Shown: piece by piece, positions 5,966-13,626 of the stretch
How positions within the stretch are numbered: position 1 is the first letter of the stretch
Layout: every line of letters starts with the position of its first letter
DNA from: an uncultured bacterium
GTDB lineage: Bacteria; Actinomycetota; Coriobacteriia; Coriobacteriales; Coriobacteriaceae
Assembly (NCBI GenBank): GCA_905216175.1
Contig: CAJMSV010000032.1
Coordinates: 1-17,559, forward strand
Direction of reading: 5' to 3'
Length of the DNA stretch: 17,559 bases
Notes under the pieces: model-generated
Told to the model about the DNA's origin: nothing
Databases searched by the model: none
What the model saw: the letters and a program-made list of their open reading frames with translations, nothing else
Translations under genes and position numbers: made by a program

Positions 5966-8614
5966 CTAGCAGACGGCGTAGTCCTGAGGCTCGCGGCCGT
6001 AGTAGGCGTCCAGGTAGAGCTCCTTGATCTCGCTCATGAGCGGGTAGCGCGGGTTAGCGCCGGTGCACTGGTCGTTGAATGCCTGCTCGGTCATCTCGTC
6101 GAGGGTGTCGAGGAAGTACTGCTCGTCAACACCGTAGTCGGCGATGGTCTTCTTGACGCCGATGAAGTCCTTGAGCTCCTCGAGCTTCGTGATGAAGTTC
6201 TCGAAGACCTCCTTGTCGTCCTTGCCCTCGATGCCGCAGTACTTGGCCATCTCGGCGTAGTTGTGCAGCGCGTTGGGGTAAGGATACTGGGAGAACGTGC
6301 CCATCTTGACGGGAGCCTCGGCGGCGTTGTAGCGCATGACGCGGGTCAGGATGACGGCGTTTGCGAGGCCGTGAGGCAGGTGATGGAAAGCGCCGAGCTT
6401 GTGGGCCATGGAGTGGTTGAGGCCCAGGAAGGCGTTGGCGAAGGCCATACCGGCCATGCAGGAGGCGTTGTGCATCTCCTCGCGGGCGTGCGGGTCCTTG
6501 GCGCCGTTCGTGAAGCTGGAGGGCAGGTTCTCGAAGACGAGCTTAGCAGCGCGCTCGGAGAGGCCCTTGGTGTAGTCGGAAGCCATGATGGAGACGTAGG
6601 ACTCGATGGCGTGGGTCATGACGTCGATGCCGGAGGCAGCGGTCAGGCCGCGCGGGGCGGTCATGCAGTTGTCGGCGTCGACGATAGCCATGTTGGGGAG
6701 CAGCGCGTAGTCGGCGAGCGGCCACTTGATGCCGGTCTCCTTGTCGGTGATGATGGCGAACGGCGTGCACTCGGAGCCGGTGCCCGAGGAGGTCGGGACG
6801 GCGACGAAGTAGGCCTTCTTGCCCATCTCGGGGAAGGTGAAGATACGCTTGCGGATGTCCATGAAGTCCATGGCCATGTCCTCAAACTTGCACTCGGGGT
6901 GCTCGTACATCATCCACATGATCTTGCCGGCGTCCATAGCGGAGCCACCGCCGACGGCGATGATGACGTCCGGCTCAAAGAGAGCCATCTGCTTGGCGCC
7001 GCGACGTGCGCACTGCAGCGACGGATCGGGCTCGACGTCGTAGAAGCAGTCGTGGGCGATGCCCATCTCGTCGAGCTTGGCCTCGATGGCGCGGGTGTTG
7101 CCATTCTTGAAGAGGAACTGGTCGGTGACGATGAAGGCGCGCTTCTTGCCCATGACGTTGCCCAGCTCGTCGAGGGCGACGGGCGTGGAACCCTTCTTAA
7201 AGTAGACCTTCTCGGGAGCGCGGAACCACAGCATGTTCTCACGGCGCTCGGCCACAGTCTTAACGTTGATCAAGTGCTTCACCCCAACGTTCTCGGAGAC
7301 GGAGTTGCCGCCCCAGGAGCCGCAGCCCAGGGTCAGAGACGGCTTCATGCCAAAGTTGTACAGGTCACCGATGCCACCGTGCGAGGACGGGGTGTTGATG
7401 ACGATACGGCAGGCCTTCATGACGTGCTCGAACAGGCTGATCTTCTCGGCCTGGGCGGGGTGCACGTACAGAGAGGCGGTGTGGCCCGGGCCACCGGCGA
7501 GCACCAGGTGCTCGGCCTTGTCGACGGCCTCCTGGAAGTCCTTGGCGTGGTACATGGCCAGGACCGGGGAGAGCTTCTCGTGGGAGAACTCCTCCTTGGC
7601 GGGGTCGGTGGAGGTGACCTCGGCGATCAGGATCTTGGTCTTGGCGGGAACCTCGATGCCGGCGAGCTCGGCGATCTTGGCCGCGGCCATGCCGGGGATG
7701 CGGTGATCGAGAGCGCCGTTCTTGAACATGGCGGCACGCAGGGCCTCCATCTCGGCACCCTGCTTGACGAAGTAGCAGCCGCGCTTCTGGAACTCGGCCT
7801 TGACCTGGTCATAGATGGTGTCGATGACGGTCACGGACTGCTCGGAAGCGCAGATCATGCCGTTGTCGAAGGTCTTGGAGTGGATGATGGAGTTGACGGC
7901 GAGCAGCACGTCGGCGGTGTCGTCGATGACGACCGGGGTGTTACCGGCGCCAACGCCCAGGGCGGGCTTGCCCGAGGAGTAAGCGGCCTTGACCATGCCC
8001 GGGCCACCGGTGGCGAGGATGATGTCGACGTCGCGCATGACCATGTTGGTCAGCTCGATGGACGGCGTGTCGACCCAGCCGATGATGCCCTCAGGAGCAC
8101 CGGCCTTGACAGCTGCGTCGAGAACGAGCTTGGCGGCGGCGATGGTGCACTTGGCGGCTGCCGGGTGCGGGGAGATGATGATGGCGTTGCGGGTCTTCAG
8201 GCTGATCAGCGTCTTGAAGATCGCGGTGGAGGTGGGGTTGGTCGTCGGGATGACGGCGCCCACGATGCCGATGGGCTCGGCGATCTTGGTGATGCCGTAA
8301 GCCTCGTCGCGCTCCAGAACGCCACAGGTCTTGGTGTTCTTGTAAGCGTTGTAGATGTACTCTGCGGCGTAGTGGTTCTTGATGACCTTGTCCTCAAGAA
8401 CGCCGCGGCCGGTCTCCTCGATGGCCATCTTCGCCAACGGGATACGAGCCTTGTTGGCGGCCATGGCGGCCTCATAGAAGATCTTGTCGACCTGCTCCTG
8501 CGTGTACGTAGCAAAAAGCGCCTGGGCCTCTCGCATCTGAGCGAGCTTAGCCTCAAGCGCCTCTACGTTGTCCACAATTGCGGGAGTAGTGTTTTCCGGT
8601 GACTTTTTCACCAT
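5966..8614 (-). CDS. adhE: Bifunctional acetaldehyde-CoA/alcohol dehydrogenase AdhE
   Basis: AdhE reduces acetyl-CoA to acetaldehyde and then ethanol, re-oxidising two NADH during fermentation; family members form cytosolic helical filaments (spirosomes). The 882-residue length is standard. The N-terminal CoA-acylating aldehyde dehydrogenase domain (about 1-450) contains the catalytic cysteine C255 in GMICASEQS and the cofactor region GVGAGNTPV. The C-terminal iron alcohol dehydrogenase domain (about 465-870) has GGGSAMDAGK near 550, GIDVMTHAIESYVS near 665 and the histidine-rich metal site HSMAHKLGAFHHLPHG near 732-748. A strong AAGGAG precedes the ATG. Upstream lies a perfect palindrome that could be a regulator site. 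The gene appears intact and is highly GC-rich, like the other housekeeping genes. Confidence 0.98.
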   Translation of the reverse strand: MVKKSPENTTPAIVDNVEALEAKLAQMREAQALFATYTQEQVDKIFYEAAMAANKARIPLAKMAIEETGRGVLEDKVIKNHYAAEYIYNAYKNTKTCGVLERDEAYGITKIAEPIGIVGAVIPTTNPTSTAIFKTLISLKTRNAIIISPHPAAAKCTIAAAKLVLDAAVKAGAPEGIIGWVDTPSIELTNMVMRDVDIILATGGPGMVKAAYSSGKPALGVGAGNTPVVIDDTADVLLAVNSIIHSKTFDNGMICASEQSVTVIDTIYDQVKAEFQKRGCYFVKQGAEMEALRAAMFKNGALDHRIPGMAAAKIAELAGIEVPAKTKILIAEVTSTDPAKEEFSHEKLSPVLAMYHAKDFQEAVDKAEHLVLAGGPGHTASLYVHPAQAEKISLFEHVMKACRIVINTPSSHGGIGDLYNFGMKPSLTLGCGSWGGNSVSENVGVKHLINVKTVAERRENMLWFRAPEKVYFKKGSTPVALDELGNVMGKKRAFIVTDQFLFKNGNTRAIEAKLDEMGIAHDCFYDVEPDPSLQCARRGAKQMALFEPDVIIAVGGGSAMDAGKIMWMMYEHPECKFEDMAMDFMDIRKRIFTFPEMGKKAYFVAVPTSSGTGSECTPFAIITDKETGIKWPLADYALLPNMAIVDADNCMTAPRGLTAASGIDVMTHAIESYVSIMASDYTKGLSERAAKLVFENLPSSFTNGAKDPHAREEMHNASCMAGMAFANAFLGLNHSMAHKLGAFHHLPHGLANAVILTRVMRYNAAEAPVKMGTFSQYPYPNALHNYAEMAKYCGIEGKDDKEVFENFITKLEELKDFIGVKKTIADYGVDEQYFLDTLDEMTEQAFNDQCTGANPRYPLMSEIKELYLDAYYGREPQDYAVC

Positions 8615-9031
8615 TTGTGTCTCCTTGCGATCGGAGATTTACCCTACGCCTTGCATGATAGCAAGAAATTATTCGGCGAACGGTAAGATTCCTTTAAAAG
8701 GCACACTAAAACGCTTCAATAAACTGAAGCGTTTTAACCATTTAGCTAAAAAGTCGAACGTTTTATCCCGGCGAATTCCTAGTTTCCCCATGGCTATGGT
8801 GTGGAGTTTGTTCATTGTTTGTTTATTAGGTCTTAGGAAATTAATGCACATCGATTAATTCCGGCTGGTCGTGACACATATTATGGGTCGTTTCTATTTC
8901 ATGGCAATAAACGCGTTCTCTTGTCAGACAAAACACTAGTAATAAACTAAACCCCATGTGTCAGACGGCACATTCAGTAAGAGTGAAATATATGCCTTTC
9001 CCTCTGGGCATTTTGTCGCCCTTACCGGTTT
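8615..9031. other. AT-rich divergent intergenic region between adhE and the surface protein gene
   Basis: About 417 bases hold no convincing gene. Apart from the adhE-proximal palindrome there is an imperfect palindrome at 8836-8862 (GGAAATTAAT and ATTAATTCC arms). The octamer TGTCAGAC occurs twice in direct orientation at 8922-8929 and 8959-8966; the first copy sits in the odd palindrome TTGTCAGACAA. TGACACAT at 8872-8879 is the inverse of ATGTGTCA at 8956-8963. These are operator-like, but no family can be named. The composition is clearly more AT-rich than the flanking adhE. Confidence 0.6.
8707..8736 (-). promoter_or_regulatory. Perfect 12-bp palindrome in the adhE promoter region, candidate operator
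   Basis: TAAAACGCTTCA and its exact reverse complement TGAAGCGTTTTA are separated by six bases (ATAAAC), about 95-120 bases upstream of the adhE ATG. On the minus strand the right arm contains TTGAAG and TAAAGG follows 17 bases later. Alternatively TTCGAC upstream pairs with TAAAAC in the palindrome at 16 bp. Either way the palindrome overlaps a plausible promoter, as expected for a repressor site. It does not match the Rex consensus I know. A stem-loop role in RNA cannot be excluded. Confidence 0.4.
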
Positions 9032-11962
9032 ATGTCAGGTAAGTGGAAAGGTCGGTTTGTGAGATTGCCACGCTGCAGGCGAGCTCTCGTTTGGCTCGTC
9101 TCCTTTTTGTTCGTGTTTAATACGATCCCTACGGGCGTATTCGCTGATGAAATAGTGAATAATGACCCTCAACAAAACACGACTTCGGAGAATCTGTCTA
9201 ATGAATCTACTGATAGTGCCTCTGTGTCGGGGGGGGGTTCGGTCGAGGCTTCGTCTAACGACAAGACGGTTTCAAGTGATGATCAAAACCCTGAATCTGA
9301 TGTCTCGGATAAGCAGTCAAACGATGTGGATTTGAATGAAACATCTGATGAATCGAATTCTGATGCAGCAGAATCTGGTGTTTATCAAGTTAATGATCAA
9401 TTAACATTTGAGGCTGCGCTGAATAAAATCTCCTCTGATAATTTATCGGAGATCAGACTTGTCCTAAAAGGCGGCTCGTCTTTTGTGGTGCCGACCCAAG
9501 AAGATAACGTTTCGAATTTTGGCGTTGCTAACAAGAAGATTACCGTGACGAGTGACGGTGATAATCACGCAACCTTGCGCTTCTCCAGCCGTGCCATGCT
9601 TTCCGGACCTTGTACTTTTGACAACGTCGAAGTTGTTGGTCTAGATAAATTCTATTGCAATGGTTTCGATACTGTGTTCACTCGTAACTGCGAGCTCAAG
9701 CTCTCTAGAACACTTTATGGCGGCGGCTATAAGTCGACTGTCGACCACACACATGTGGTGATAGCCGCGTCTGGATATATCAATCCTGGTAGTGGCGCTG
9801 GCCTTCATGACGTCATTGGTGGTTCATATCAAGGGTCCGTCGAGCATGACACCTATCTTGAGATCAGCGGTAACCTTGGCATGGCTAGCGGTAATCACGT
9901 TAATCCCGGTTGCATGCGCGGCGATGGGTCGAGCGGCGATGGAAACGGCTCTCCTGCTGTTTATGTAGGTGGTAACGCCACGCTTGTTTACGACAATGCC
10001 AACTCCGAAGTTTCTCCTTCTATCGAAGGCACTTACGGTTGTGAGATGCGCGGCAACGTGACGCTAGATGTTCGCTCGGGTCGGGTAAATGAAATTTGCG
10101 GTCATTTTGGTGACCCTGCGCCTATTAAAGGCAACATTCATATTATTGCGGGCAGCAGTACTTATGAAAACACCGACAAAACGCTTCGTCTTAATGGTAA
10201 TTGGTCAATAACTGGCGCAGGACAGATGATCCCGGATGGAGTTTATGAGGTCGATGGCGATGTCGTTATCGATGCTTACGAGAATGTTTGGGGCTGGGAT
10301 AAGGGTGGATCGATACCCAATGATGTCCCATATATTGAAGGTTCGAAGAAAGCGAACGTTGGTGGATCTATTTCCGTTAATGTCCACGGCTCCCATGTTG
10401 GCTCTATTTATGGAGCAGAGTGGAGTGCTGTAAACGGTGATATCGCCGTGAACGCTTCTGGTGTTGAGCTGAGGGATGAAGCGGGCGATTCTCATGGGTA
10501 TGTTTTCTGCGAGAACGACCTGACCAATTCGTCGGATGAGGGATCGAGCGTAAAGGCTAGAGGAAAGCTATCTATCAGTCTGAATAGCGGCAGTGTTGGC
10601 TACGTTTCGTTGACTTCGAACAAGAATGTATCGATTTCTGACGGTTCCTTCATTAATATTACTGGACGACCGGAAATAGCTACGGGCGTTACGGGTGTGT
10701 ACTATGGGCTTCCCAAGGGGTCTTCTTCTCCCACAATCAATATTGCAGGGACTGTGGCTGAGATTCCTTATATTAAGTACGCATCTGCTTTGAATGTTAC
10801 TGATAAATCTGAAATTACGGCCGGTACGATTTCTTCTGTAAATAAGATCGCTATTACTGGTCAATCGAATACAAATGTAACGACCAAATTTGGCTGCAAC
10901 AATGCTTCTAGCTATGAATTAATTGAAGACAATGGCCTTCGGGTAGATGAGGGCAGCGTTTTGACGACAGCTGGCTCTCAAGCCTACGTATATGGTTATG
11001 CCGATATCAATGGTACTTGGGAGCAACAATACAATACTGCGAAAAACTATAACGATATTTTCGTTAAGGGAACCACCTCTATTGGCAGTAAGGGCATTCT
11101 CATTGATCACGGTTCAAGTAATTTGAAAGGTGCCGTTATTAATAAGGGCACACTTGCCTTAATGGCACCCGCATTATTCCAAGGAAATTACCGTGGCGAT
11201 GACGCTGAAATTAGACTGCCAGCTGTCACTAATAACTATGATGGCACGGATGATGGCGGTGACATTCCCCTTATTGTAAAAGGGGAATCGTCAGGGAAGA
11301 CTACTGTTAATACGGTGGATCCGAACAATTGGCAGAATTTGAAACTGCCGTCACTCGGAGATAACTACGTACTCTCCAAAGCTAGTGGTGATGCACCTAA
11401 GCAAAGCACTTTTATTCTTGGCAACGAGGATGCGGTTGGCGAGGGCTATTACCTTAAGCGCGTCAGGGATGCCGACGGTACTGATGATTTTCACATGTGG
11501 CAGGTCGCAGCAAAGTTATCGCTGACTTTTGATGATAATGGCGCAGGCGATTCTGCTTATCCTCAAAAGTTTTTGCAAGATAAGACTGCAGATAAGGACA
11601 GCTTCACCTTCGCGCTGCCCAAGACCGCCCCGACCCGCAAGGGCTGGGCGTTCGACGGCTGGAACACCGAGAGGGACGGGTCGGGCGATCAGTTCACCGA
11701 CAAGACCGAGGTCTCCAAGTCCACGACCGTCTACGCCCAGTGGAAGTGGGTGCCCCGCGACGTCACCGTGACCTTCGACGAGAACGGCGGCGAGACCAAG
11801 GCCGACCCCGCCTCCCAGACCAAGACCACCGAGCCGGGTGCTCTGGCTTCGACAGGGGAGAGACTGCTGCCGGTTCTTCCGCTGGCAGTTGTCGGATCTG
11901 CTTTGACTTCTTTAGGTTTGCTGCTCGAATGCAACCGCAAGAAGAGGCGGAATGATAAATAA
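9032..11962 (+). CDS. Large cell-wall-anchored surface protein: beta-helix-like body, InlB-type repeat, LASTG sorting signal
   Basis: The protein (up to 976 residues) starts with a basic n-region and hydrophobic core ending near VFADE, a Sec signal peptide. Residues about 40-115 are an acidic Ser/Asn/Asp linker. About 120-820 is rich in short strands with recurrent G-x-V/I-x-V units (GNVTLDV, GNIHIIA, GDVVIDA, GSISVNV, GDIAVNA), suggesting a right-handed beta-helix adhesin. About 828-906 is a Listeria-Bacteroides/InlB B-type repeat (LTFDDNGAG ... GWAFDGWN ... TTVYAQW), followed by the first part of a second. The end has LASTG (938-942), a hydrophobic segment and RKKRRNDK, a sortase signal. 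ATG 9032 lacks a clear Shine-Dalgarno; GTG 9059 has GGAAAGG seven bases ahead and also leaves a good signal peptide. Base composition is lower in GC than its neighbours, except a GC-rich block near 11595-11835. Ligand unknown. Confidence 0.85.
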   Translation: MSGKWKGRFVRLPRCRRALVWLVSFLFVFNTIPTGVFADEIVNNDPQQNTTSENLSNESTDSASVSGGGSVEASSNDKTVSSDDQNPESDVSDKQSNDVDLNETSDESNSDAAESGVYQVNDQLTFEAALNKISSDNLSEIRLVLKGGSSFVVPTQEDNVSNFGVANKKITVTSDGDNHATLRFSSRAMLSGPCTFDNVEVVGLDKFYCNGFDTVFTRNCELKLSRTLYGGGYKSTVDHTHVVIAASGYINPGSGAGLHDVIGGSYQGSVEHDTYLEISGNLGMASGNHVNPGCMRGDGSSGDGNGSPAVYVGGNATLVYDNANSEVSPSIEGTYGCEMRGNVTLDVRSGRVNEICGHFGDPAPIKGNIHIIAGSSTYENTDKTLRLNGNWSITGAGQMIPDGVYEVDGDVVIDAYENVWGWDKGGSIPNDVPYIEGSKKANVGGSISVNVHGSHVGSIYGAEWSAVNGDIAVNASGVELRDEAGDSHGYVFCENDLTNSSDEGSSVKARGKLSISLNSGSVGYVSLTSNKNVSISDGSFINITGRPEIATGVTGVYYGLPKGSSSPTINIAGTVAEIPYIKYASALNVTDKSEITAGTISSVNKIAITGQSNTNVTTKFGCNNASSYELIEDNGLRVDEGSVLTTAGSQAYVYGYADINGTWEQQYNTAKNYNDIFVKGTTSIGSKGILIDHGSSNLKGAVINKGTLALMAPALFQGNYRGDDAEIRLPAVTNNYDGTDDGGDIPLIVKGESSGKTTVNTVDPNNWQNLKLPSLGDNYVLSKASGDAPKQSTFILGNEDAVGEGYYLKRVRDADGTDDFHMWQVAAKLSLTFDDNGAGDSAYPQKFLQDKTADKDSFTFALPKTAPTRKGWAFDGWNTERDGSGDQFTDKTEVSKSTTVYAQWKWVPRDVTVTFDENGGETKADPASQTKTTEPGALASTGERLLPVLPLAVVGSALTSLGLLLECNRKKRRNDK
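9229..9237 (+). repeat. Run of nine G in the 5' coding region of the surface protein gene
   Basis: Nine consecutive Gs encode part of SGGGS at residues 66-70 (counting from ATG 9032), inside the acidic linker just after the signal peptide. At this length the frame continues through the whole gene. Gain or loss of one base would end translation early. It is a candidate slipped-strand contingency tract. Confidence 0.85.
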
Positions 11963-11992
11963 ATAATGGCCCGCCATGGCTTTAAACGAACT

Positions 11993-12033
11993 GCCCCCCA
12001 TTTCTTGGACATGAGAAATGGGGGGCTTTCTTT
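11993..12033 (+). terminator. Terminator of the surface protein gene, formed by the left end of the IS element
   Basis: A perfect 13-bp stem (GCCCCCCATTTCT at 11993-12005 with AGAAATGGGGGGC at 12014-12026) has an 8-base loop and is followed by TTTCTTT. It lies 30 bases after the surface-gene TAA and overlaps the left inverted repeat of the insertion sequence. Hairpins at IS ends are known to block incoming transcription of the transposase. Confidence 0.85.
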
Positions 12034-12247
12034 ATGCGCGTTGATTTGAGAGTGAAGCACGATGTCGAGGCCAGGAAGGCGGCCATAGGGCTCTTCGAGC
12101 TCGGGCACGGGTATAAATCCGCCGCGATTGCCCTTTCGCTTCCCGCGGAAGCCGTGAGAAGTTGGCAGGAGATATACCACGCATTCGGGAGCGAGGTGCT
12201 GCTGCGCATGGACGGAAAGCGGGGCAGATACACATACGAGCAGAAGG
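12034..12247 (+). pseudogene. IS3-family OrfA, N-terminal helix-turn-helix part only
   Basis: The first ~70 codons encode a helix-turn-helix protein (KHDVEARKAAIGLFELGHGYKS, then AAIALSLPAEAVRSWQEIYH) ending around GKRGRYTYEQKAA, like the DNA-binding OrfA of IS3 elements. After about base 12247 the same frame only reads the out-of-frame shadow of orfB, so the native OrfA C-terminus is lost. The ATG lies 7 bases after the terminator stem of the IS end, with no good Shine-Dalgarno, so the start is tentative. Known IS3 OrfA proteins are usually 90-190 residues. Confidence 0.7.
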
Positions 12248-12253
12248 CCGCCG

Positions 12254-12979
12254 GTGGCCGCCGAGATCTTCTCGCGCACCGCCAACGGCTGTGGGCACCG
12301 GCAGATAGCGATGTGCCTCAGGGCGGAAGAGGGGGCCGTGAAAGCCGACAAGACCGTGCTCAAGATGATGCGCGAGATGGGGATCCGCTGCGGTATCAGA
12401 CGCGAGTCGGCCTACCACAGGTACAACTCGTGCAGGGGCGTCGTCGGCAGGACGTTCGAGAACGTGACCGCGAGGGATTTCGACGCCGGGGCCCCGTGGC
12501 AGAAGCTGGGGACGGACGTCACCGAGTTCAAGGTAGCGGGCGACAAGGTCTACTGGGCCCCGACGCTGGACTTCTGCACCAAGGAGATCGTGGCGAGCGA
12601 CATATCGACCACGCCCGACCTGGCCCAGCAGGTGAGGATGCTCGCCGGGCTGCTATCCAAGATCCCCGAGGGCGCCGCCCCGACCATGCACTCGGACCGG
12701 GGCTGGCAGTACCAGCACGCCTCGTACACATCCAGGCTCGAGGCCGCCGGCATCGTCCAGAGCATGTCCAGGAAGGCGAACTGCATCGACAATGCCGCCA
12801 CCGAGCAGCTCTTCGGCCACGTCAAGGACGAGTTCTACCGGGGCCGCGAGAGGAGGACGTTCGAGGATTTCAAACGCGACCTGGAGGAATACATAGTCCA
12901 CTGGAACACGCGCCGGAGGCAGGTAAGATTGAAGGGCCTGACCCCGGAGGAGTTCCGGAATCAGGCCCTCGCGGCCTAG
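12254..12979 (+). pseudogene. IS3-family OrfB transposase, DDE catalytic core intact, N-terminus missing
   Basis: This is the rve/DDE integrase core of an IS3 transposase. D88 (TDVTEF), D148 (HSDRGWQYQ) and E184 (NAATEQLFGHVKDEFY) give exact D-D-(35)-E spacing. It ends with the usual WNTRRRQVRLKGLTPEEFR tail. It opens directly at AAEIFSRTANGCGHRQIA, the region equivalent to YGyRrI in other IS3 OrfBs, so about 50-70 N-terminal residues are absent. Its frame is +1 relative to orfA, whereas IS3 elements normally use -1 slippage, so a fused OrfAB would not form. GTG 12254 is only the first in-frame start and has no convincing ribosome site. Probably inactive by itself. Confidence 0.8.
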
Positions 12980-13053
12980 TCGCTATTTAGGGCGTCCAAG
13001 ATTTGGGACGTAGTTCATTTTCACTCTGGTTTTGCATTCCTGGATAGATAGAA

Positions 13054-13087
13054 AAGAAACCGCCTTCTCAAAAGAAAGCGGTTTCTT
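13054..13087 (-). terminator. Terminator of rpmB (minus strand)
   Basis: A 14-bp stem with one mismatch (AAGAAACCGCCTTC and GAAAGCGGTTTCTT) has a 6-base loop. Read on the minus strand it ends in TTTCTTTTCTATC. It lies about 65 bases past the rpmB stop and just outside the IS right end. The + strand side also has TTTCTTAT, so it may act in both directions. Confidence 0.8.
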
Positions 13088-13153
13088 ATAGTTCTATATG
13101 AACGCGAGGTCTTTGACCCGGAGAGTCCGAGGTACTTGTTGGTAAGACCTTAT

Positions 13154-13342
13154 TTAGGAGCGCGCAACCTTGCCGGACTTGAGGCAGGTGGAGCAAACGT
13201 TCATCTTGCGACGGTGACCATCGACGACGACGTAGACGCGCTGGATGTTGGGGCGGAACTTACGGTTGGTGACGCGGTGAGAGTGGCTGATGGAGCGACC
13301 GGCAACGGGGTGCTTACCGCAAACTTCGCAAACTTTGGACAT
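13154..13342 (-). CDS. rpmB: 50S ribosomal protein L28, zinc-binding (C+) form
   Basis: A 62-residue basic protein beginning MSKVCEVCGKHPVAG, then SHSHRVTNRKFRPNIQ and MNVCSTCLKSGKV. It is the classic L28 sequence with two CxxC pairs (C5/C8 and the CSTC pair) that bind zinc. The ATG at 13342 has minus-strand AAGGAGGGT 8-16 bases ahead; an upstream in-frame extension (MFVNATC...) is not family-like. It is monocistronic, with its own promoter and terminator, and divergent from the pyrimidine operon. Very secure. Confidence 0.96.
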   Translation of the reverse strand: MSKVCEVCGKHPVAGRSISHSHRVTNRKFRPNIQRVYVVVDGHRRKMNVCSTCLKSGKVARS

Positions 13343-13396
13343 AACTGACCCTCCTTGGGCGACAAACGAACATGTCGCGTTAACAAACAAGCCTGA

Positions 13397-13405
13397 ACTA
13401 TAGCA
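13397..13405 (-). promoter_or_regulatory. Extended -10 promoter element for rpmB
   Basis: On the minus strand TGCTATAGT forms an extended -10 (TGn then TATAGT), about 55 bases upstream of the rpmB ATG. No good -35 lies at 17 bp; TTGCGC is 20 bp away. Extended -10 promoters can work without a strong -35. Confidence 0.45.
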
Positions 13406-13626
13406 CAGAAGTCGCTCCCTGTGCGCAATCTACACAGAGATATTCCTCTTTTGGCGATAGTGCCCACGCTACGGCCCTGGACGTAGATCCGATTTGCGTG
13501 CAGCAGAGGGGATTATGCCAGCTCGTGCGTGCGTTTTCAAGCTCGTCCCACAAATATATATAGGTTTATTGAGCGTTGGGCTCCGTTTACGGATTGCTCT
13601 GTATTTATGCTCGCAAATAAGCTCGA

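Larger units (their letters stand above)
11984..13020 (+). mobile_element. IS3-family insertion sequence, apparently internally deleted
   Basis: The element is bounded by 27-base imperfect inverted repeats at 11984-12010 and 12994-13020. They match at 21 of 27 positions, with GAACT near the outer side and CTTGGAC at the inner side. Inside are an N-terminal orfA fragment and a DDE orfB. At about 1.04 kb it is shorter than usual IS3-family elements (about 1.2-1.6 kb), because both the end of orfA and the start of orfB are missing. I could not define a target-site duplication, so the exact outer ends are uncertain by a few bases. Confidence 0.8.

Noticed and set aside
5957..8602. 881-codon open frame on the + strand, exactly antisense to adhE
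   Set aside because: It encodes Val/Gly/Leu/Asp/His-rich sequence without domains and is the mirror of the strong G/C third-position bias of adhE, which removes stops from the opposite frame.
8707..8736. Classical Rex operator upstream of adhE
   Set aside because: The palindrome does not match the TTGTGAA/TTCACAA-type consensus I know, so no Rex claim is made.
8568..8858. 96-codon + strand ORF overlapping the adhE start
   Set aside because: Its repeated KRFN/LKRFNH residues come from the DNA palindrome, it overlaps the adhE 5' end and has no ribosome site or known motif.
9229..9237. Frameshift error in the surface protein at the poly-G run
   Set aside because: The frame is continuous from signal peptide to sorting signal at the given tract length, so there is no evidence of a present frameshift.
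12034..12990. Single 318-codon transposase-like ORF across the IS
   Set aside because: Only the first ~70 codons look like OrfA; the rest is an out-of-frame, Arg/Gly-rich shadow of orfB.
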